Below, piece by piece: positions 9,232-18,356 of a DNA stretch of 64,000 bases. Location of the stretch: NCBI RefSeq assembly GCF_002162035.1, contig NZ_CP021138.1, positions 1,674,001 through 1,738,000 of the forward strand. Direction: 5' to 3'. The notes below the pieces were generated by a model that saw only the letters and a list, made by a program, of their open reading frames with translations, was not told the origin of the DNA and searched no databases. The stretch is from Sulfuriferula sp. AH1 (lineage in GTDB: Bacteria; Pseudomonadota; Gammaproteobacteria; Burkholderiales; Sulfuriferulaceae). Both the position numbers and the translations under genes were made by a program. How positions within the stretch are numbered: position 1 is the first letter of the stretch; each line of letters begins with the position of its first letter.

Positions 9232-9579
9232 ATGGCCATCAAGGTTGAAGAATATATAACCAAGGAACGAAAGAACCACTACAACGAGTGGTTCAGTGGC
9301 TTGCCGGTTGAGTACGCCGTCAAAGTTGCCGCAGCCCGTGTGCGCATGATGGCGGGCAGCTTGGGGAACGTGAAACCCCTCGATGGAACGCTCAAGGAAT
9401 ATCGAATTGACTGGGGGCCGGGGATTCGAATTTACCTCATCCAGGACGGCGATAAATTAATCGTGCTTCTTGGTGGCGGCACAAAGAACGGCCAAGCTGC
9501 AGACATCAAGCAAGCAAAAAAATTGCGGGATGACTACGATGCCCGCAAGGCTATGTTAAAGAAAGGTCAGAAAGGATAG
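9232..9579 (+). CDS. RelE/HigB-type addiction module toxin
   Basis: The 115-residue protein fits the addiction-module killer family of the RelE/ParE fold, which usually cleaves mRNA on the ribosome. Family features are the N-terminal EEYITKERKNHYNEWFSGL, the basic GTLKEYRIDWGPGIRIYLIQDGD strand region and LLGGGTKNGQAADIKQAKKL. The antitoxin gene follows after 3 bp. Together they may stabilise the integrated element. Confidence 0.8.
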   Translation: MAIKVEEYITKERKNHYNEWFSGLPVEYAVKVAAARVRMMAGSLGNVKPLDGTLKEYRIDWGPGIRIYLIQDGDKLIVLLGGGTKNGQAADIKQAKKLRDDYDARKAMLKKGQKG

Positions 9580-9582
9580 GTT

Positions 9583-9909
9583 ATGGGACAGCTAACTGTG
9601 GATTCCAGCGATACGGTACAAGCCCGGATCAAGGCAGATCCGGCGTTTGCCGAGGCATTGCTGAGAGAGGCAACCGATATGTTTCTCAATGGTGAGGCGG
9701 AAGCTGCTCGCTTACTGCTGCGCGACGTAGTTAACGCGACCGTGGGATTTGAGCAAATTGCTACGGCGACTAATCGCCCAAGCAAGAGCGTTCATCGAAT
9801 GCTTTCTGCTCGAGGAAACCCAACCATGGAGAACTTGACAGCAGTTTTTTCAGCGATCCGAAAAGTTCTCAATATCTCTTTCGAGACGCATACCGTTCAC
9901 CACGCTTGA
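9583..9909 (+). CDS. HTH antitoxin of the RelE/HigB-type module
   Basis: A 108-residue protein starting at ATG 9583, with AAAGGATAGG overlapping the end of the toxin gene as ribosome-binding site. The C-terminal half (GFEQIATATNRPSKSVHRML..GNPTMENLTAVFSAIRKVL) is a lambda-Cro/HigA-like helix-turn-helix. Toxin-first order is the HigBA layout. It would neutralise the toxin and repress the pair. Confidence 0.75.
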   Translation: MGQLTVDSSDTVQARIKADPAFAEALLREATDMFLNGEAEAARLLLRDVVNATVGFEQIATATNRPSKSVHRMLSARGNPTMENLTAVFSAIRKVLNISFETHTVHHA

Positions 9910-9930
9910 GGGCGGAATATCTGAAAAAAG

Positions 9931-10875
9931 ATGCATCCATTACTCAACACCATCTATAACAGCATCCGAAAGGACTCGGGCTTCCCTGTCAGTCTGATGC
10001 GACTACTGGAGCAGCACCCCGATATCCGGGTCGAACTGAGTGACCCTGCGCCTTGCATTGCAGCCGCCAGTGTCGTGCCGTGGCACGAATTAGGCACCCC
10101 CCCGGTATTGGACTGGCCTCGCCGCAATCGCGGCGACCTGACGGGATGGAAGGCAACAGGCGACCACTATGAGAGCTTCCAGCTACATCGGCCGGAGTAC
10201 GACCAGATCGGCCAGCGGGAGATTATGGACAACTGGGTATGCGACATCACCGATGTGCATGGATTTTCTACATCGAAGTCAGAGCTTCGCGATTTCACCA
10301 GCACGGATAAAATGGTCGAAACAAACTCCCGCGACATGATCGACGAGATCAGTCACGCTAAGTTGACTAAGAATCTTGCGCACAGCGAAATTCGCATCAT
10401 CCACACGAACAACACCACCGATCACTTCACCCGGTATTTGTGGGATGGGCGCCTATTTCTGATGAACAACGGCGGCTCTCACCACTTTGCTGCCGCCAAG
10501 TACATCGCGGCTCGATTGCCCGAGAACGTGACGCTCCGTGGCAAACTATACACCTACTCGCTCAACGCCATCGCCATCGCCTCTTTGCGGCGCGACTATG
10601 AGATGTTCGTCATCTCGGACAAGACCGACATCTCCTGCGCTTTCGACGATGCCATGCGTGCATTCAAGGCTACATGGCTTTGGCACCACATCCCACGGCC
10701 TTACGAAAACGCCAAAGCCATCCTGCTACCGAAAAGCGAGGCCCGATCAATGCGCGTAGCTGCCGCATTACGGCAGGCGGGCGTGGTCGATCTCGGCATA
10801 TTTCTGGACGATCTCGCTGCCAGCCAGTCCAAGATTAGCACCCTATCCAATTATATATTCCGCCCTACCGGGTAA
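9931..10875 (+). CDS. Uncharacterised 314-aa cargo protein
   Basis: The gene starts 21 bp after the antitoxin and probably shares its transcript. The soluble product has no signal peptide or membrane segment. Its most striking stretch is a conserved-looking RYLWDGRLFLMNNGGSHHFAAAKYIAARL (around residues 165-195), followed by a segment rich in Asp and Arg. It may belong to the DUF6685 family, but that is from memory and uncertain. Position next to the toxin-antitoxin pair and in an integrative element suggests cargo such as defence or maintenance; no function can be assigned. Confidence 0.6.
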   Translation: MHPLLNTIYNSIRKDSGFPVSLMRLLEQHPDIRVELSDPAPCIAAASVVPWHELGTPPVLDWPRRNRGDLTGWKATGDHYESFQLHRPEYDQIGQREIMDNWVCDITDVHGFSTSKSELRDFTSTDKMVETNSRDMIDEISHAKLTKNLAHSEIRIIHTNNTTDHFTRYLWDGRLFLMNNGGSHHFAAAKYIAARLPENVTLRGKLYTYSLNAIAIASLRRDYEMFVISDKTDISCAFDDAMRAFKATWLWHHIPRPYENAKAILLPKSEARSMRVAAALRQAGVVDLGIFLDDLAASQSKISTLSNYIFRPTG

Positions 10876-10983
10876 CTAACGCCCAATCGATGCCAGAACC
10901 GGCATAAGATAAAGAGCCTGAATTTGACACACAGCCACCCTCTTAGCCCGCTCTAGTATCTGTTGGGCACATAAAGAGTTTTA

Positions 10984-11433
10984 TCATGCTTTAGCCTCTC
11001 CCGGCTCTCTCCTCATCTCCTTAATCGGCAGCTCAACAAATGACAAGCGAAATGCGTTGATCCAGAACAGCAAGCCGATATAGAGCAGGATGGTAAGAAG
11101 ACCCGCTCCCATCAGCATCGCCACGGTAAGCCATTTACCCGTCGTCCAACCGCGCTGCACTTCATCAATCGCCTTGTGCACCGTGCCGTTAACCTCCACC
11201 GCATACACGACATGAATCTTTGTTTTAAAAAAGAACGGCGTTGGCGTATTGATGGTCGCTACCCATAGCGTGCAGATCGCGCCGTTGCGTAGCAATGAAT
11301 TCAGTACGCCGGGGATCTTAACCTGCTCCAGATACGCGTCGGAAATTCTAATATATCGATAAATCGTATCCACCTGATCGTGCCGTCTTAAAGGTCCCAA
11401 AGTCAGGACGCCTGTAATTTTCTTGATTGTCAT
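10984..11433 (-). CDS. Uncharacterised small membrane protein of the mobile element
   Basis: I place the start at ATG 11433 (MTIKKITGVLTLGPL), with GAGGGA upstream. The 149-residue product has an N-terminal soluble part and one hydrophobic region near residues 110-135 (WLTVAMLMGAGLLTILLYIGLLFWI). It ends the minus-strand block that contains the conjugation-type genes. No family was recognised. Confidence 0.5.
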   Translation of the reverse strand: MTIKKITGVLTLGPLRRHDQVDTIYRYIRISDAYLEQVKIPGVLNSLLRNGAICTLWVATINTPTPFFFKTKIHVVYAVEVNGTVHKAIDEVQRGWTTGKWLTVAMLMGAGLLTILLYIGLLFWINAFRLSFVELPIKEMRREPGEAKA

Positions 11434-11903
11434 AAATGTATCCCTCAAATTTCTTCGCCATTTATTACACCCCGGCAAACCGGCGAAGCCGTGGCTTGCT
11501 GGGTGTGGCCACCCCGCTCATTCAACCGATGGTTTGGCCGTTGCCGTTGCACTTGCCCTACCAACCGGTTTCGCTGGAGCGTACCAACGATGGGGCGAAC
11601 GGCTCGCTGGGACAGCACGAAATCAAGGACCAGCCCGGAAGCCGCAGCCCCGCAGGGGACCGGGTGAGGACTGGAGCGCAGCGCGCCTTGATTTTGGGAT
11701 GGCACTGCGAGACGCTTCGTCTTTGAGTTGGTACGCTCTCTTTGCGAAACCAAAAGCTTTTTTTGAGCAACGCGAGCCCGTAGGGCTGGCGTTTCCATAA
11801 CCTGCAAGCGCAGCGCGCCGCGGAGCCGGTGGCAAAGCCACGAGCGCAGCAAAGCGTCTTTGTGCCCGCAGGGCATGCCCCATAAACGTTCACCTTACGC
11901 ACT
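11434..11903. other. GC-rich spacer without a supported gene
   Basis: Several overlapping frames are open on both strands, but none has a ribosome-binding site, family motif or plausible composition; the translations are rich in Arg, Pro, Ala and Cys. Short motifs such as GAGCGCAGC and CCCGCAGGG recur. I see non-coding DNA between two minus-strand genes. Confidence 0.5.
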
Positions 11904-12200
11904 TTAAATGTTCTGAAAACACGCCGGAGGCACATCATCGGATTCAGCCAAGTTGGCAAGAAACAGCCGGTAAGCCATCGACGTTGTCCTGCATATCGAC
12001 ATCTTGTCGGATTGCTCAGCTGCCACGCGCTGCAAATCCACCGGCGTTTTACACGCCTTGATCACCTGGTTCAGTGCTGGGCGCAATAGCGAACGCAGCG
12101 CCTTAATGTAAATTTCAGCCTGAGGCTGTCCTTCAAGCTCCGGATCTGATTCGCAGATCAGATCATCGATCAGAACATTGGAAATAAGCATTTTCGGCAT
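11904..12200 (-). CDS. Hypothetical 98-aa protein
   Basis: Starts at ATG 12200 with AAGGAG 6 nt upstream; longer readings of this frame overlap the preceding gene. The product (MPKMLISNVLIDDLICESDPELEG...) is soluble and acidic, with two cysteines near the middle. No family was recognised. It is in line with the TraY-like operon upstream. Confidence 0.5.
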   Translation of the reverse strand: MPKMLISNVLIDDLICESDPELEGQPQAEIYIKALRSLLRPALNQVIKACKTPVDLQRVAAEQSDKMSICRTTSMAYRLFLANLAESDDVPPACFQNI

Positions 12201-12211
12201 GACAAACTCCT

Positions 12212-12514
12212 TTACTGAATAAGGTTGGACTGAACGGGTAACGGCGTTGGCATAAGCTCTTCTACCGCCTTCTTGCACGCTTCTGCAGCTGTGTTGGCTT
12301 CTTGTTGAATCCGCATTGCACACGGATAGTCGCCGCTCTGGCACGGACTCGGGTTTTGTCGGGCGTTTTGGCCGGCTGATAGACACTGCACCATGTTCGG
12401 GCTCTGGCTCGGCAACGGCGACAACGTCGGACTGTCGTCCGCCAATACTGGTGTCGATACGGCCAGGATCAGCATCAGAAATGAAATACGCATGATTGAG
12501 ATTGAATTTTGCAT
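12212..12514 (-). CDS. Small secreted protein in the transfer gene block
   Basis: A 100-residue product with an N-terminal signal peptide (MRISFLMLILAVSTPVLA, cleaved before DDSPTL) and a short Ser/Pro-rich, Cys-containing mature part (four cysteines, two close together). The start could be ATG 12514 or the internal ATG beginning MRISF. It lies 30 bp after the TraY-like gene, so an envelope role in DNA transfer is plausible but unproven. Confidence 0.55.
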   Translation of the reverse strand: MQNSISIMRISFLMLILAVSTPVLADDSPTLSPLPSQSPNMVQCLSAGQNARQNPSPCQSGDYPCAMRIQQEANTAAEACKKAVEELMPTPLPVQSNLIQ

Positions 12515-12544
12515 AAGATCTTCGTCTCCTGTCAGTTAAAGAAA

Positions 12545-14800
12545 TCAGCCACCCAGGTGGATTGCATTTTCGCGATCCTTTTCGGCTTGGGATAAGGGAT
12601 TGGCAGAGGCGGACGGGGATGCTGCCGGCGCGCCGGCGCTACCACCCATGCCATGGCTGGTCAAACCGCCCACCGCTTTATCCGTGCCGCCGCTTAAGCT
12701 GTGACCAGCCTCTTTGTCGAGGCCTTCGGCGATATTTCGACCTCCCACTGCACCACCGATAAACCGCATTACCTGTTCTGGCATGGAATGGATCAGCCCA
12801 AAGCAGACGTGAAGCACTGTAATCATTATTACGGTATAAACGGCACACAGCGCCACGAATCCCAACAGACCGGTGAAGCTGCCGGCGGTGATGCCGGAGA
12901 CCATGGCCATAAAACCCTGGTTCACCAAATTAGCCAACGGTTTGGAGATAGCGATGGATGCCACCAACGCAAACAACATCAAGGCAGGTTGTATAACCAT
13001 AGCCAAGATGAGCATGTACCCCGGGCCTGCTTTGCCCACAGCATCATCACCTTCCGGTATGTGCGCAACTGCCAAAATTGGGCCTGCCAACACTGCCTCG
13101 AATACGCTTACGAGCCACCTCGCCACCCCGGTCATAAAGGCGATATAAGGAGTGGCTGGCAAGTAATAGGCCAAAGACAGGCCCGTAGCCCACAAGATCG
13201 CAATGAGGATGTTAATGGAGCTGGACACGGTGGCAATAGCCGACTTGAAATCAAAGAGATTGCCCACTGTCCAATCCACGCCACGCGCACCGGCAATACC
13301 GGCTGCGGTGAAGATCGCCCCCTGGATCACCACCCCGGCAGTGACCATGTCATTTCCGGTTACGCGAAGCTGACTGACCGGAGAAAGATTGGAGCCAGCG
13401 ATATCAGTTGTGACTGTCTCGATGCCCTTCAATGCAGGAAGGGACAGCAGGCGCATGAAATCGTCCCAGGAATGCGGTACCAACGCCGCATCGACCTCGG
13501 CATCATAAGCAGCATGCGGCGCGCCGCTGCGATTTTTGAGGTATTGATCGGTGGTTGTCATTGCGCTTTGGTAATTTAACAGCACCTCTTGGGCTTCCTT
13601 ATCCTCGATGTCCATTGGCCGGCTGACAGGCAGCGTGTTAACGGCTGACTGGATGGCATCGTTGAGAGAAATAATGTGGTTAAACCAGGTACCGGCATAG
13701 ATCCAGCCACCGTCGCGCGCATATTGCAAGAACCCTTCCCGCGCTACGTCGGGCGACAGCTTGATTGCCTGATGCGCTGCAGCCTGAATGGTGTTTTCAT
13801 AAGCAGCGGCGGCCGCATCGATCGCACCGGGTGCCGGGGTCTTGTAATCGACGATCTGCTGGGCCACCGGCTGGAGCTGAGCGATCATGGCGCGTACCGC
13901 TTGTGCCTGTGCCGCGATGATGGGCGCCTTCACGATATTGGTGTTGCCTGCCCCCATATTGGACTGCTGCGATTCTTGCCAATTGAGTGAGCCGCACACT
14001 GCCGGGTTGATATAGTCAGGTGACCCCCAGCTGAATGAGGTGGTCGTGTACGATGCATTCAGATAAGAGGAAACAGCGCTGTATGCCGCATAGCCCGGCA
14101 AGGCGGCGCCAGCCAGGCCGCCTGCATTCACCTCACTGCTGTTTGAAGCGTGTTGCTGCGATTCCGAGACCAGGATGCGGGTGGTGCGTCCGGATTCGCT
14201 GAATTGTTTGTTCATCGCGGCCGCACACACTTCATAACGAAGAATATTAGCGGCGAGTGGACGGGAATCCGGCATGCTGACATGCGTCAGCGAGCCGTCC
14301 AATGACAACTGGTCAATCGCTGCCGTCCATATGCTATCGCCGATACCGGCTCCCTGCACGGCCAGCCACAGGATGACTACCTGAATAAGCGAATAGCCTG
14401 ACGAGAGCGGTAGAACTAAGGCGCTACCGCCGACGGTGCGTAGCGGCACCCATATTGATGACATTTTCTTGCCCAACACCTCGCCGTCGTGCGCGCTGTC
14501 GACCAAGCCTTTCATGCTGGTGTAGGCGACAAACAACATTCCCAAAAACATGACCGCGCCGTTATAGACCCTGAACATAGCCCCCAGTACGCCATCCGTC
14601 TGCCCGGCGCCTGGTTGTGTGTTGTGGATGACAGAGTCGACCAGCCCACCGAATATTTCACGCAAATATTCGACAGAGACATCGCCGGCAGGCGGGGTGA
14701 ATTGATTCAGGCTCGCTGCCTGGTCTGCTGCACCGGCAACGCCGGTGAGCAGCAACAGGGCAACGGCCAGAAGAGCTGTACTGGTTGTTTTTGTTTTCAT
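12545..14800 (-). CDS. DotA/TraY-family inner-membrane protein
   Basis: Large polytopic protein of the IncI-type (type IVB) transfer apparatus family. The start is ATG 14800, overlapping the preceding small gene in ATGA; upstream in-frame starts lie inside other genes. The 751-residue product has a signal-type N-terminus (STALLAVALLLLTGVAGA) and a long periplasmic loop. Hydrophobic segments include VYNGAVMFLGMLFVAYTSM, LIQVVILWLAVQGAGIGD and several in the last 300 residues (SSINILIAILWATGLSLAYYL, MLILAMVIQPALMLFALVA). It ends in a Gly/Ser/Ala-rich tail. GDSIWTAAIDQL is typical of DotA/TraY. No ATPase or coupling protein accompanies it here. Confidence 0.8.
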   Translation of the reverse strand: MKTKTTSTALLAVALLLLTGVAGAADQAASLNQFTPPAGDVSVEYLREIFGGLVDSVIHNTQPGAGQTDGVLGAMFRVYNGAVMFLGMLFVAYTSMKGLVDSAHDGEVLGKKMSSIWVPLRTVGGSALVLPLSSGYSLIQVVILWLAVQGAGIGDSIWTAAIDQLSLDGSLTHVSMPDSRPLAANILRYEVCAAAMNKQFSESGRTTRILVSESQQHASNSSEVNAGGLAGAALPGYAAYSAVSSYLNASYTTTSFSWGSPDYINPAVCGSLNWQESQQSNMGAGNTNIVKAPIIAAQAQAVRAMIAQLQPVAQQIVDYKTPAPGAIDAAAAAYENTIQAAAHQAIKLSPDVAREGFLQYARDGGWIYAGTWFNHIISLNDAIQSAVNTLPVSRPMDIEDKEAQEVLLNYQSAMTTTDQYLKNRSGAPHAAYDAEVDAALVPHSWDDFMRLLSLPALKGIETVTTDIAGSNLSPVSQLRVTGNDMVTAGVVIQGAIFTAAGIAGARGVDWTVGNLFDFKSAIATVSSSINILIAILWATGLSLAYYLPATPYIAFMTGVARWLVSVFEAVLAGPILAVAHIPEGDDAVGKAGPGYMLILAMVIQPALMLFALVASIAISKPLANLVNQGFMAMVSGITAGSFTGLLGFVALCAVYTVIMITVLHVCFGLIHSMPEQVMRFIGGAVGGRNIAEGLDKEAGHSLSGGTDKAVGGLTSHGMGGSAGAPAASPSASANPLSQAEKDRENAIHLGG

Positions 14801-14979
14801 GGTTTTCCCCAGATGGGCATAGGCAGTTCGAACAAGAGCGGCATATGCATCGCGAAGCGAAGCGACAACCCTAATACATACACGCCCAGGCATACCGTCA
14901 AAATCTTGAGTCCGTGTTTTTGGTGTGGCGTTAATCCGGAAAATCGTCTGGCCACTGTTTGCATAAACTTTAGCTTTAC
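14797..14979 (-). CDS. 60-aa single-pass membrane protein between TraX-like and TraY-like genes
   Basis: Starts at ATG 14979, overlapping the stop of the upstream gene (ATGGTAA), and its TGA overlaps the TraY-like start (CCATGA). The product MVKLKFMQTVARRFSGLTPH... has a basic N-terminus and a hydrophobic stretch ILTVCLGVYVLGLSLRFAMHM. The double overlap strongly argues that it is translated and coupled to both neighbours. No homologous family was recognised. Confidence 0.65.
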   Translation of the reverse strand, partial: VKLKFMQTVARRFSGLTPHQKHGLKILTVCLGVYVLGLSLRFAMHMPLLFELPMPIWGKP

Positions 14980-15485
14980 CATTTCCCGGCCTCCCCACGC
15001 AGCCATTCGCCAAATCCGAACAGCTGTTCTTCGCGAATCTGGCAGAACCTAAATCGCCAGGTAACGGCCTTGGCGGAGCTCATCAAAATGATGCCGAAGC
15101 ACAACAGAAAATGAGAAAACGGCGAATTGGAGGTAGGCAGAAATGCCATCCAGAGCAGCCCGATGGCTGCGGACAGGAACCAGTTGGCGGCACGCGAATT
15201 GAATATTTTCGCCTGACGAATCAAGTCCTCCTCGGTGAGGCCAAGCCGGTCAACGGCATCATTGAACGATTCATGCCGGCAGGTGGGCTGTTCCGTCAGT
15301 TTGCGGTGAACATATGCCCCAAGATCTGATACATTGCTGGCAATGCGCACACCCTCGTTTTTGAGACTGGTTAAACCCAGCGACCAGGCCCAGCCTTTGC
15401 CAAGGCCAACGGCTGATTGCTTTATCAGCCACACCAAGCCTCGTTTTTGAGGTTGTGGTCGCAATTGAATGGTTGTATTACTCAT
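14976..15485 (-). CDS. TraX-like conjugal transfer membrane protein
   Basis: A 169-residue protein with two hydrophobic helices in the second half (NWFLSAAIGLLWMAFLP and FSHFLLCFGIILMSSAKAV). The soluble segment before them contains LTEEDLIRQAKIFNSRAANW. It lies just before the TraY/DotA-like gene, the position of traX in IncI plasmids. The identification rests on that order and on topology, so it is tentative. Confidence 0.5.
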   Translation of the reverse strand: MSNTTIQLRPQPQKRGLVWLIKQSAVGLGKGWAWSLGLTSLKNEGVRIASNVSDLGAYVHRKLTEQPTCRHESFNDAVDRLGLTEEDLIRQAKIFNSRAANWFLSAAIGLLWMAFLPTSNSPFSHFLLCFGIILMSSAKAVTWRFRFCQIREEQLFGFGEWLRGEAGKW

Positions 15486-15539
15486 GTTCGTATTCCTCCT
15501 GTGTGGGTTAAAAATAAAACAGCCCCGCGCGGCGTGTAA

Positions 15540-17735
15540 TTAGCGCGGACGCGGGGCGTTAGATTTTTTTGCGCGTTCGCGTGCCTCCTCTTCGTCGTGG
15601 CCATCGGCAAGGGCTTCAAAATAGGCCATAAGCGCTTCTTTTTCTTCAATCTGTTCGGGTAACAGGCTGGTGTCTTGACTGAGTTGATCGCGCAACTCCT
15701 CGGCTTTCTTTTGAGCTTGTGCTTCACGTACGGACTGTTCCTGGCGCGCAATTGCGGCGCGCTCGCGCTCAGCCTCTAATTCCAAGGCTTTCTGTGTTTC
15801 CTCTCGCTCAAATTCAGCGGTGAGAATTTCCTTTTGCCAGTCGGACAGGGGTCGTGTGTTACGCGCCGCCCATGCTTCGCGGAACAGTCGATCGGTATTT
15901 TCCGGACTGACTGCATGGACCTGTAACTGGAAAGTCACTGCTTCGATTTGCTGTATCTGGCGAAGCAACGCCTCGCGGTCAGTTTTGATCTTATGGGCGC
16001 TTTGCAGGCGCTGCGCTGCTTCCGGCTGGGCCAGCACGCGGCGATACTCGGCTGCGAAGGATTCGCGAGCCTTGAGGGCATCTTGTTCGCGTCTGGATCG
16101 GCTGAAAATGCTGGCTTCTTTGGCAGTTTTATCCGCCAATTGCCAGTGACGAAGCGCCTCACGGTAGCTTTCATCACCGAATTCGCCGGCTACATCGCGT
16201 TCCAACTGTTTGAGATCGACCTCATTGCCCAAAGCGTTGAGCCGGTCACGCAATTTCTGCTTCTCGTCTTCCAGCGCCTCGCGTTTATGGTTTAATAATT
16301 CGACCCAACGCTTGGCACTCTTTTCTTTTTGAACATCGACCGCACCTACATCGGGTGTAAGTGCCGGCACTCCTCCTGCTGTTAACATAGGTTTACCCTC
16401 CTGATTGAGATTGTTACTGGCGATAATGAGGCCAGCGGCGCGGGCCTCATCTGCCACTTGGCGTTTAAAGTCTGCAGAGCCGCTGAGCGTGATTTGCTTC
16501 CAGCCTTTGGTCTTGGCCAGTTCCACCATGGCGCGAATGGCTGAATAATCGGTGCCATGGGTGATCATGGTGTCGCCCTTGTCGGTTACGCTGGCACCTG
16601 AGTTCAGACGGATCTCGATTCTGTCTGTGTGTGTTTGAACAAAGCGAAGCTGGTCGCGCAGACCGGATGTGATTTGTGTTTGATACGCTTTTTCCAGCAG
16701 CATCGCTTTGTATGCCTGTCGGCGGGCTTGACCTTCGTTACAATCTATTTTTCCGGGGTGTAGCTGGTGCAGCTCACGATCTCGGTTTCCAGATCCCTGA
16801 AGAGCTCCTTGCAATAGAGCGTCGCTCGATTCTGCGAGTCGCTGGCCAGTACCCGGTTGATGCAATGTAGGCATACGCTGCGGCCGAGCGTTTTGGCTAG
16901 CCCGCAATCCCGGACGATCTTCTGTGCCGTTGCGCCAAGGTGTGAAAGAACGGGTTGGTTTTTGGGTTCCATTGATTTTCCTTTCCTGGTTGAAAATCCC
17001 TTTTTTTACAGCGCTTAAATGCGAATTAAGATACGCAGCCTCACGATTTCGCAGGCCGCGCTTTGTGACTTTTCCGCTTTTCTCCAGACGTGTCGCTTTA
17101 CGCCCAATGTGCACACCTGGGATTTCATCCAGCCCTCGGGCTTTGTGACTACGATGATCGATCTGAGCATCACTGCCTGCTGCTGCCAGATGACGATTAG
17201 CAACGTCTTGCCAGTTTTCCCGTATCTGCTTTACCCATTCAGGGCCGCGCGCATCGCCGCTGGCCTCTTTCCGGCAACCACCAAGTTCTGGATTCTTGGC
17301 GTTGTAACGCTTGAAAAACCGATCGGCGTCGCGCTCGATGCCATCAAGCATTCGACCAGAGAATTCGAGGTGGACATGAGGGTTACCCTCTTTATCATGC
17401 AAACCCCATTCAAATGGATGTTGAGTGCCACAGATTTGCTGCACATACTCTCGTGCGGCCTCGATCTGCTGCTGCCGCGTCAGCTCAAGCGGAAGGGCGA
17501 ATTCGACTTCGTGGTAGAGCGTCGCGTTTGCACGCTCATGCGCGTCTACCTCTACCCAAAATTTGCGCGGATCATCAGTTGCCCATGAAGGCATATTTCC
17601 ACTTTCTGAAAATGCCAATTCACCATCGTGGCGCTTAGCGAAACGACCAAGCCGCATGATGTAATCATGCTTGTCGACGGACAGCAGATTTTTAGATCGG
17701 CTGCCGCGCTTGACGCTAAGGTGGAAAATACTCAT
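15540..17735 (-). CDS. MobA/MobL-family relaxase with LPD7 domain
   Basis: Relaxase that would nick the element at oriT and pilot the strand during mobilization. The start is ATG 17735 (MSIFHLSVKRGSRS); longer forms overlap the preceding gene. Residues 1-200 form the MobA/MobL HUH domain with ATLYHEVEFALP and the metal-binding GNPHVHLEFSGRM. Around residues 370-450 is an LPD7-type domain (MITHGTDYSAIRAMVELAKTKGWKQITLSGS). The last 250 residues are a charged coiled coil rich in Glu, Arg and Gln. About 730 residues in all, a normal length. Two small accessory genes precede it. Confidence 0.88.
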   Translation of the reverse strand: MSIFHLSVKRGSRSKNLLSVDKHDYIMRLGRFAKRHDGELAFSESGNMPSWATDDPRKFWVEVDAHERANATLYHEVEFALPLELTRQQQIEAAREYVQQICGTQHPFEWGLHDKEGNPHVHLEFSGRMLDGIERDADRFFKRYNAKNPELGGCRKEASGDARGPEWVKQIRENWQDVANRHLAAAGSDAQIDHRSHKARGLDEIPGVHIGRKATRLEKSGKVTKRGLRNREAAYLNSHLSAVKKGIFNQERKINGTQKPTRSFTPWRNGTEDRPGLRASQNARPQRMPTLHQPGTGQRLAESSDALLQGALQGSGNRDRELHQLHPGKIDCNEGQARRQAYKAMLLEKAYQTQITSGLRDQLRFVQTHTDRIEIRLNSGASVTDKGDTMITHGTDYSAIRAMVELAKTKGWKQITLSGSADFKRQVADEARAAGLIIASNNLNQEGKPMLTAGGVPALTPDVGAVDVQKEKSAKRWVELLNHKREALEDEKQKLRDRLNALGNEVDLKQLERDVAGEFGDESYREALRHWQLADKTAKEASIFSRSRREQDALKARESFAAEYRRVLAQPEAAQRLQSAHKIKTDREALLRQIQQIEAVTFQLQVHAVSPENTDRLFREAWAARNTRPLSDWQKEILTAEFEREETQKALELEAERERAAIARQEQSVREAQAQKKAEELRDQLSQDTSLLPEQIEEKEALMAYFEALADGHDEEEARERAKKSNAPRPR

Positions 17736-17749
17736 GGCGGAGATGGCTT

Positions 17750-18094
17750 TTAATCTTCGCGATTTTCGCCCGCCGCAGGTGCGCACTGTTTCTCCGCAGG
17801 AGAAACAGGTAAGTGCGCCTCGTTTGGCAACGAGGGAATTAAATTTGAGGTCGCAATCTCTTTATCACGCTCACTTTTAAGAATTTGACGACACGAATTT
17901 ACCCATTCGACAGCATCAATTTCACCTGATTTAAGAAGCGCTTCAACGACAACGCCCCAGCGGATCAATTTTGCAGAGCGGCGTTTGCGTTCATCAGATT
18001 TAGTACGGGACTGAATTTCGCGCATGCGACGCTTGATTCGTGCTTCGCGTTCACGGAGTTTTTGCAAAGTCGTTTCGGTCTCAGTCATGGTCAT
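17750..18094 (-). CDS. Small basic relaxosome-type accessory protein
   Basis: Starts at ATG 18094 or 18088, overlapping the end of the upstream gene, and stops 15 bp before the relaxase start. The 114-residue product opens with a charged coiled-coil helix (LQKLREREARIKRRMREIQSR). It continues KLIRWGVVVEALLKSGEID, which resembles the conserved segment of conjugation accessory proteins of the TraD/MobC type. The Pro-rich tail contains a Cys. Function is inferred from gene order. Confidence 0.55.
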   Translation of the reverse strand: MTMTETETTLQKLREREARIKRRMREIQSRTKSDERKRRSAKLIRWGVVVEALLKSGEIDAVEWVNSCRQILKSERDKEIATSNLIPSLPNEAHLPVSPAEKQCAPAAGENRED

Positions 18095-18320
18095 GGCTTG
18101 CTCCAATTTGATCAATTGATTGCTGGAGATGACCAAGCTTTTCAACGATGCGTTGTTCCATACCAGTCAAAAGATCGGCTTGGTGATCCGCAGCCAAACA
18201 GTCGGATAGAGACTTACGGATGTAGTCTGCAACACTGATCCTGGCTGATTCTGCTTCTGTGACCACTTGTTCAAAAATCCCCAGTGGGACTCTGACAGTT
18301 AGCGTTTTTGTCGTTTGCAT
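18081..18320 (-). CDS. Ribbon-helix-helix mobilization protein (MobC-like)
   Basis: ATG 18320 has GAGGAT 5 nt upstream. The 79-residue product opens with a beta strand and two helices typical of ribbon-helix-helix DNA-binding proteins (KTLTVRVPLGIFEQVVTEAESARISVADYIRKSL). The helical tail is rich in Gln and His. Being first in the mob operon next to the putative oriT, it probably binds oriT or autoregulates. Confidence 0.65.
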   Translation of the reverse strand: MQTTKTLTVRVPLGIFEQVVTEAESARISVADYIRKSLSDCLAADHQADLLTGMEQRIVEKLGHLQQSIDQIGASHDHD

Positions 18321-18356
18321 TTTTATCCTCAAAACATCGAAAACTTATATAAAAAC

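Noticed and set aside
11434..11903. Overlapping long frames as genes
   Set aside because: Biased composition, mutual overlap on both strands and no ribosome-binding sites.
12701..13579. Long plus-strand frame of 292 codons
   Set aside because: Antisense shadow of the TraY/DotA-like gene; no ribosome-binding site or family signal.
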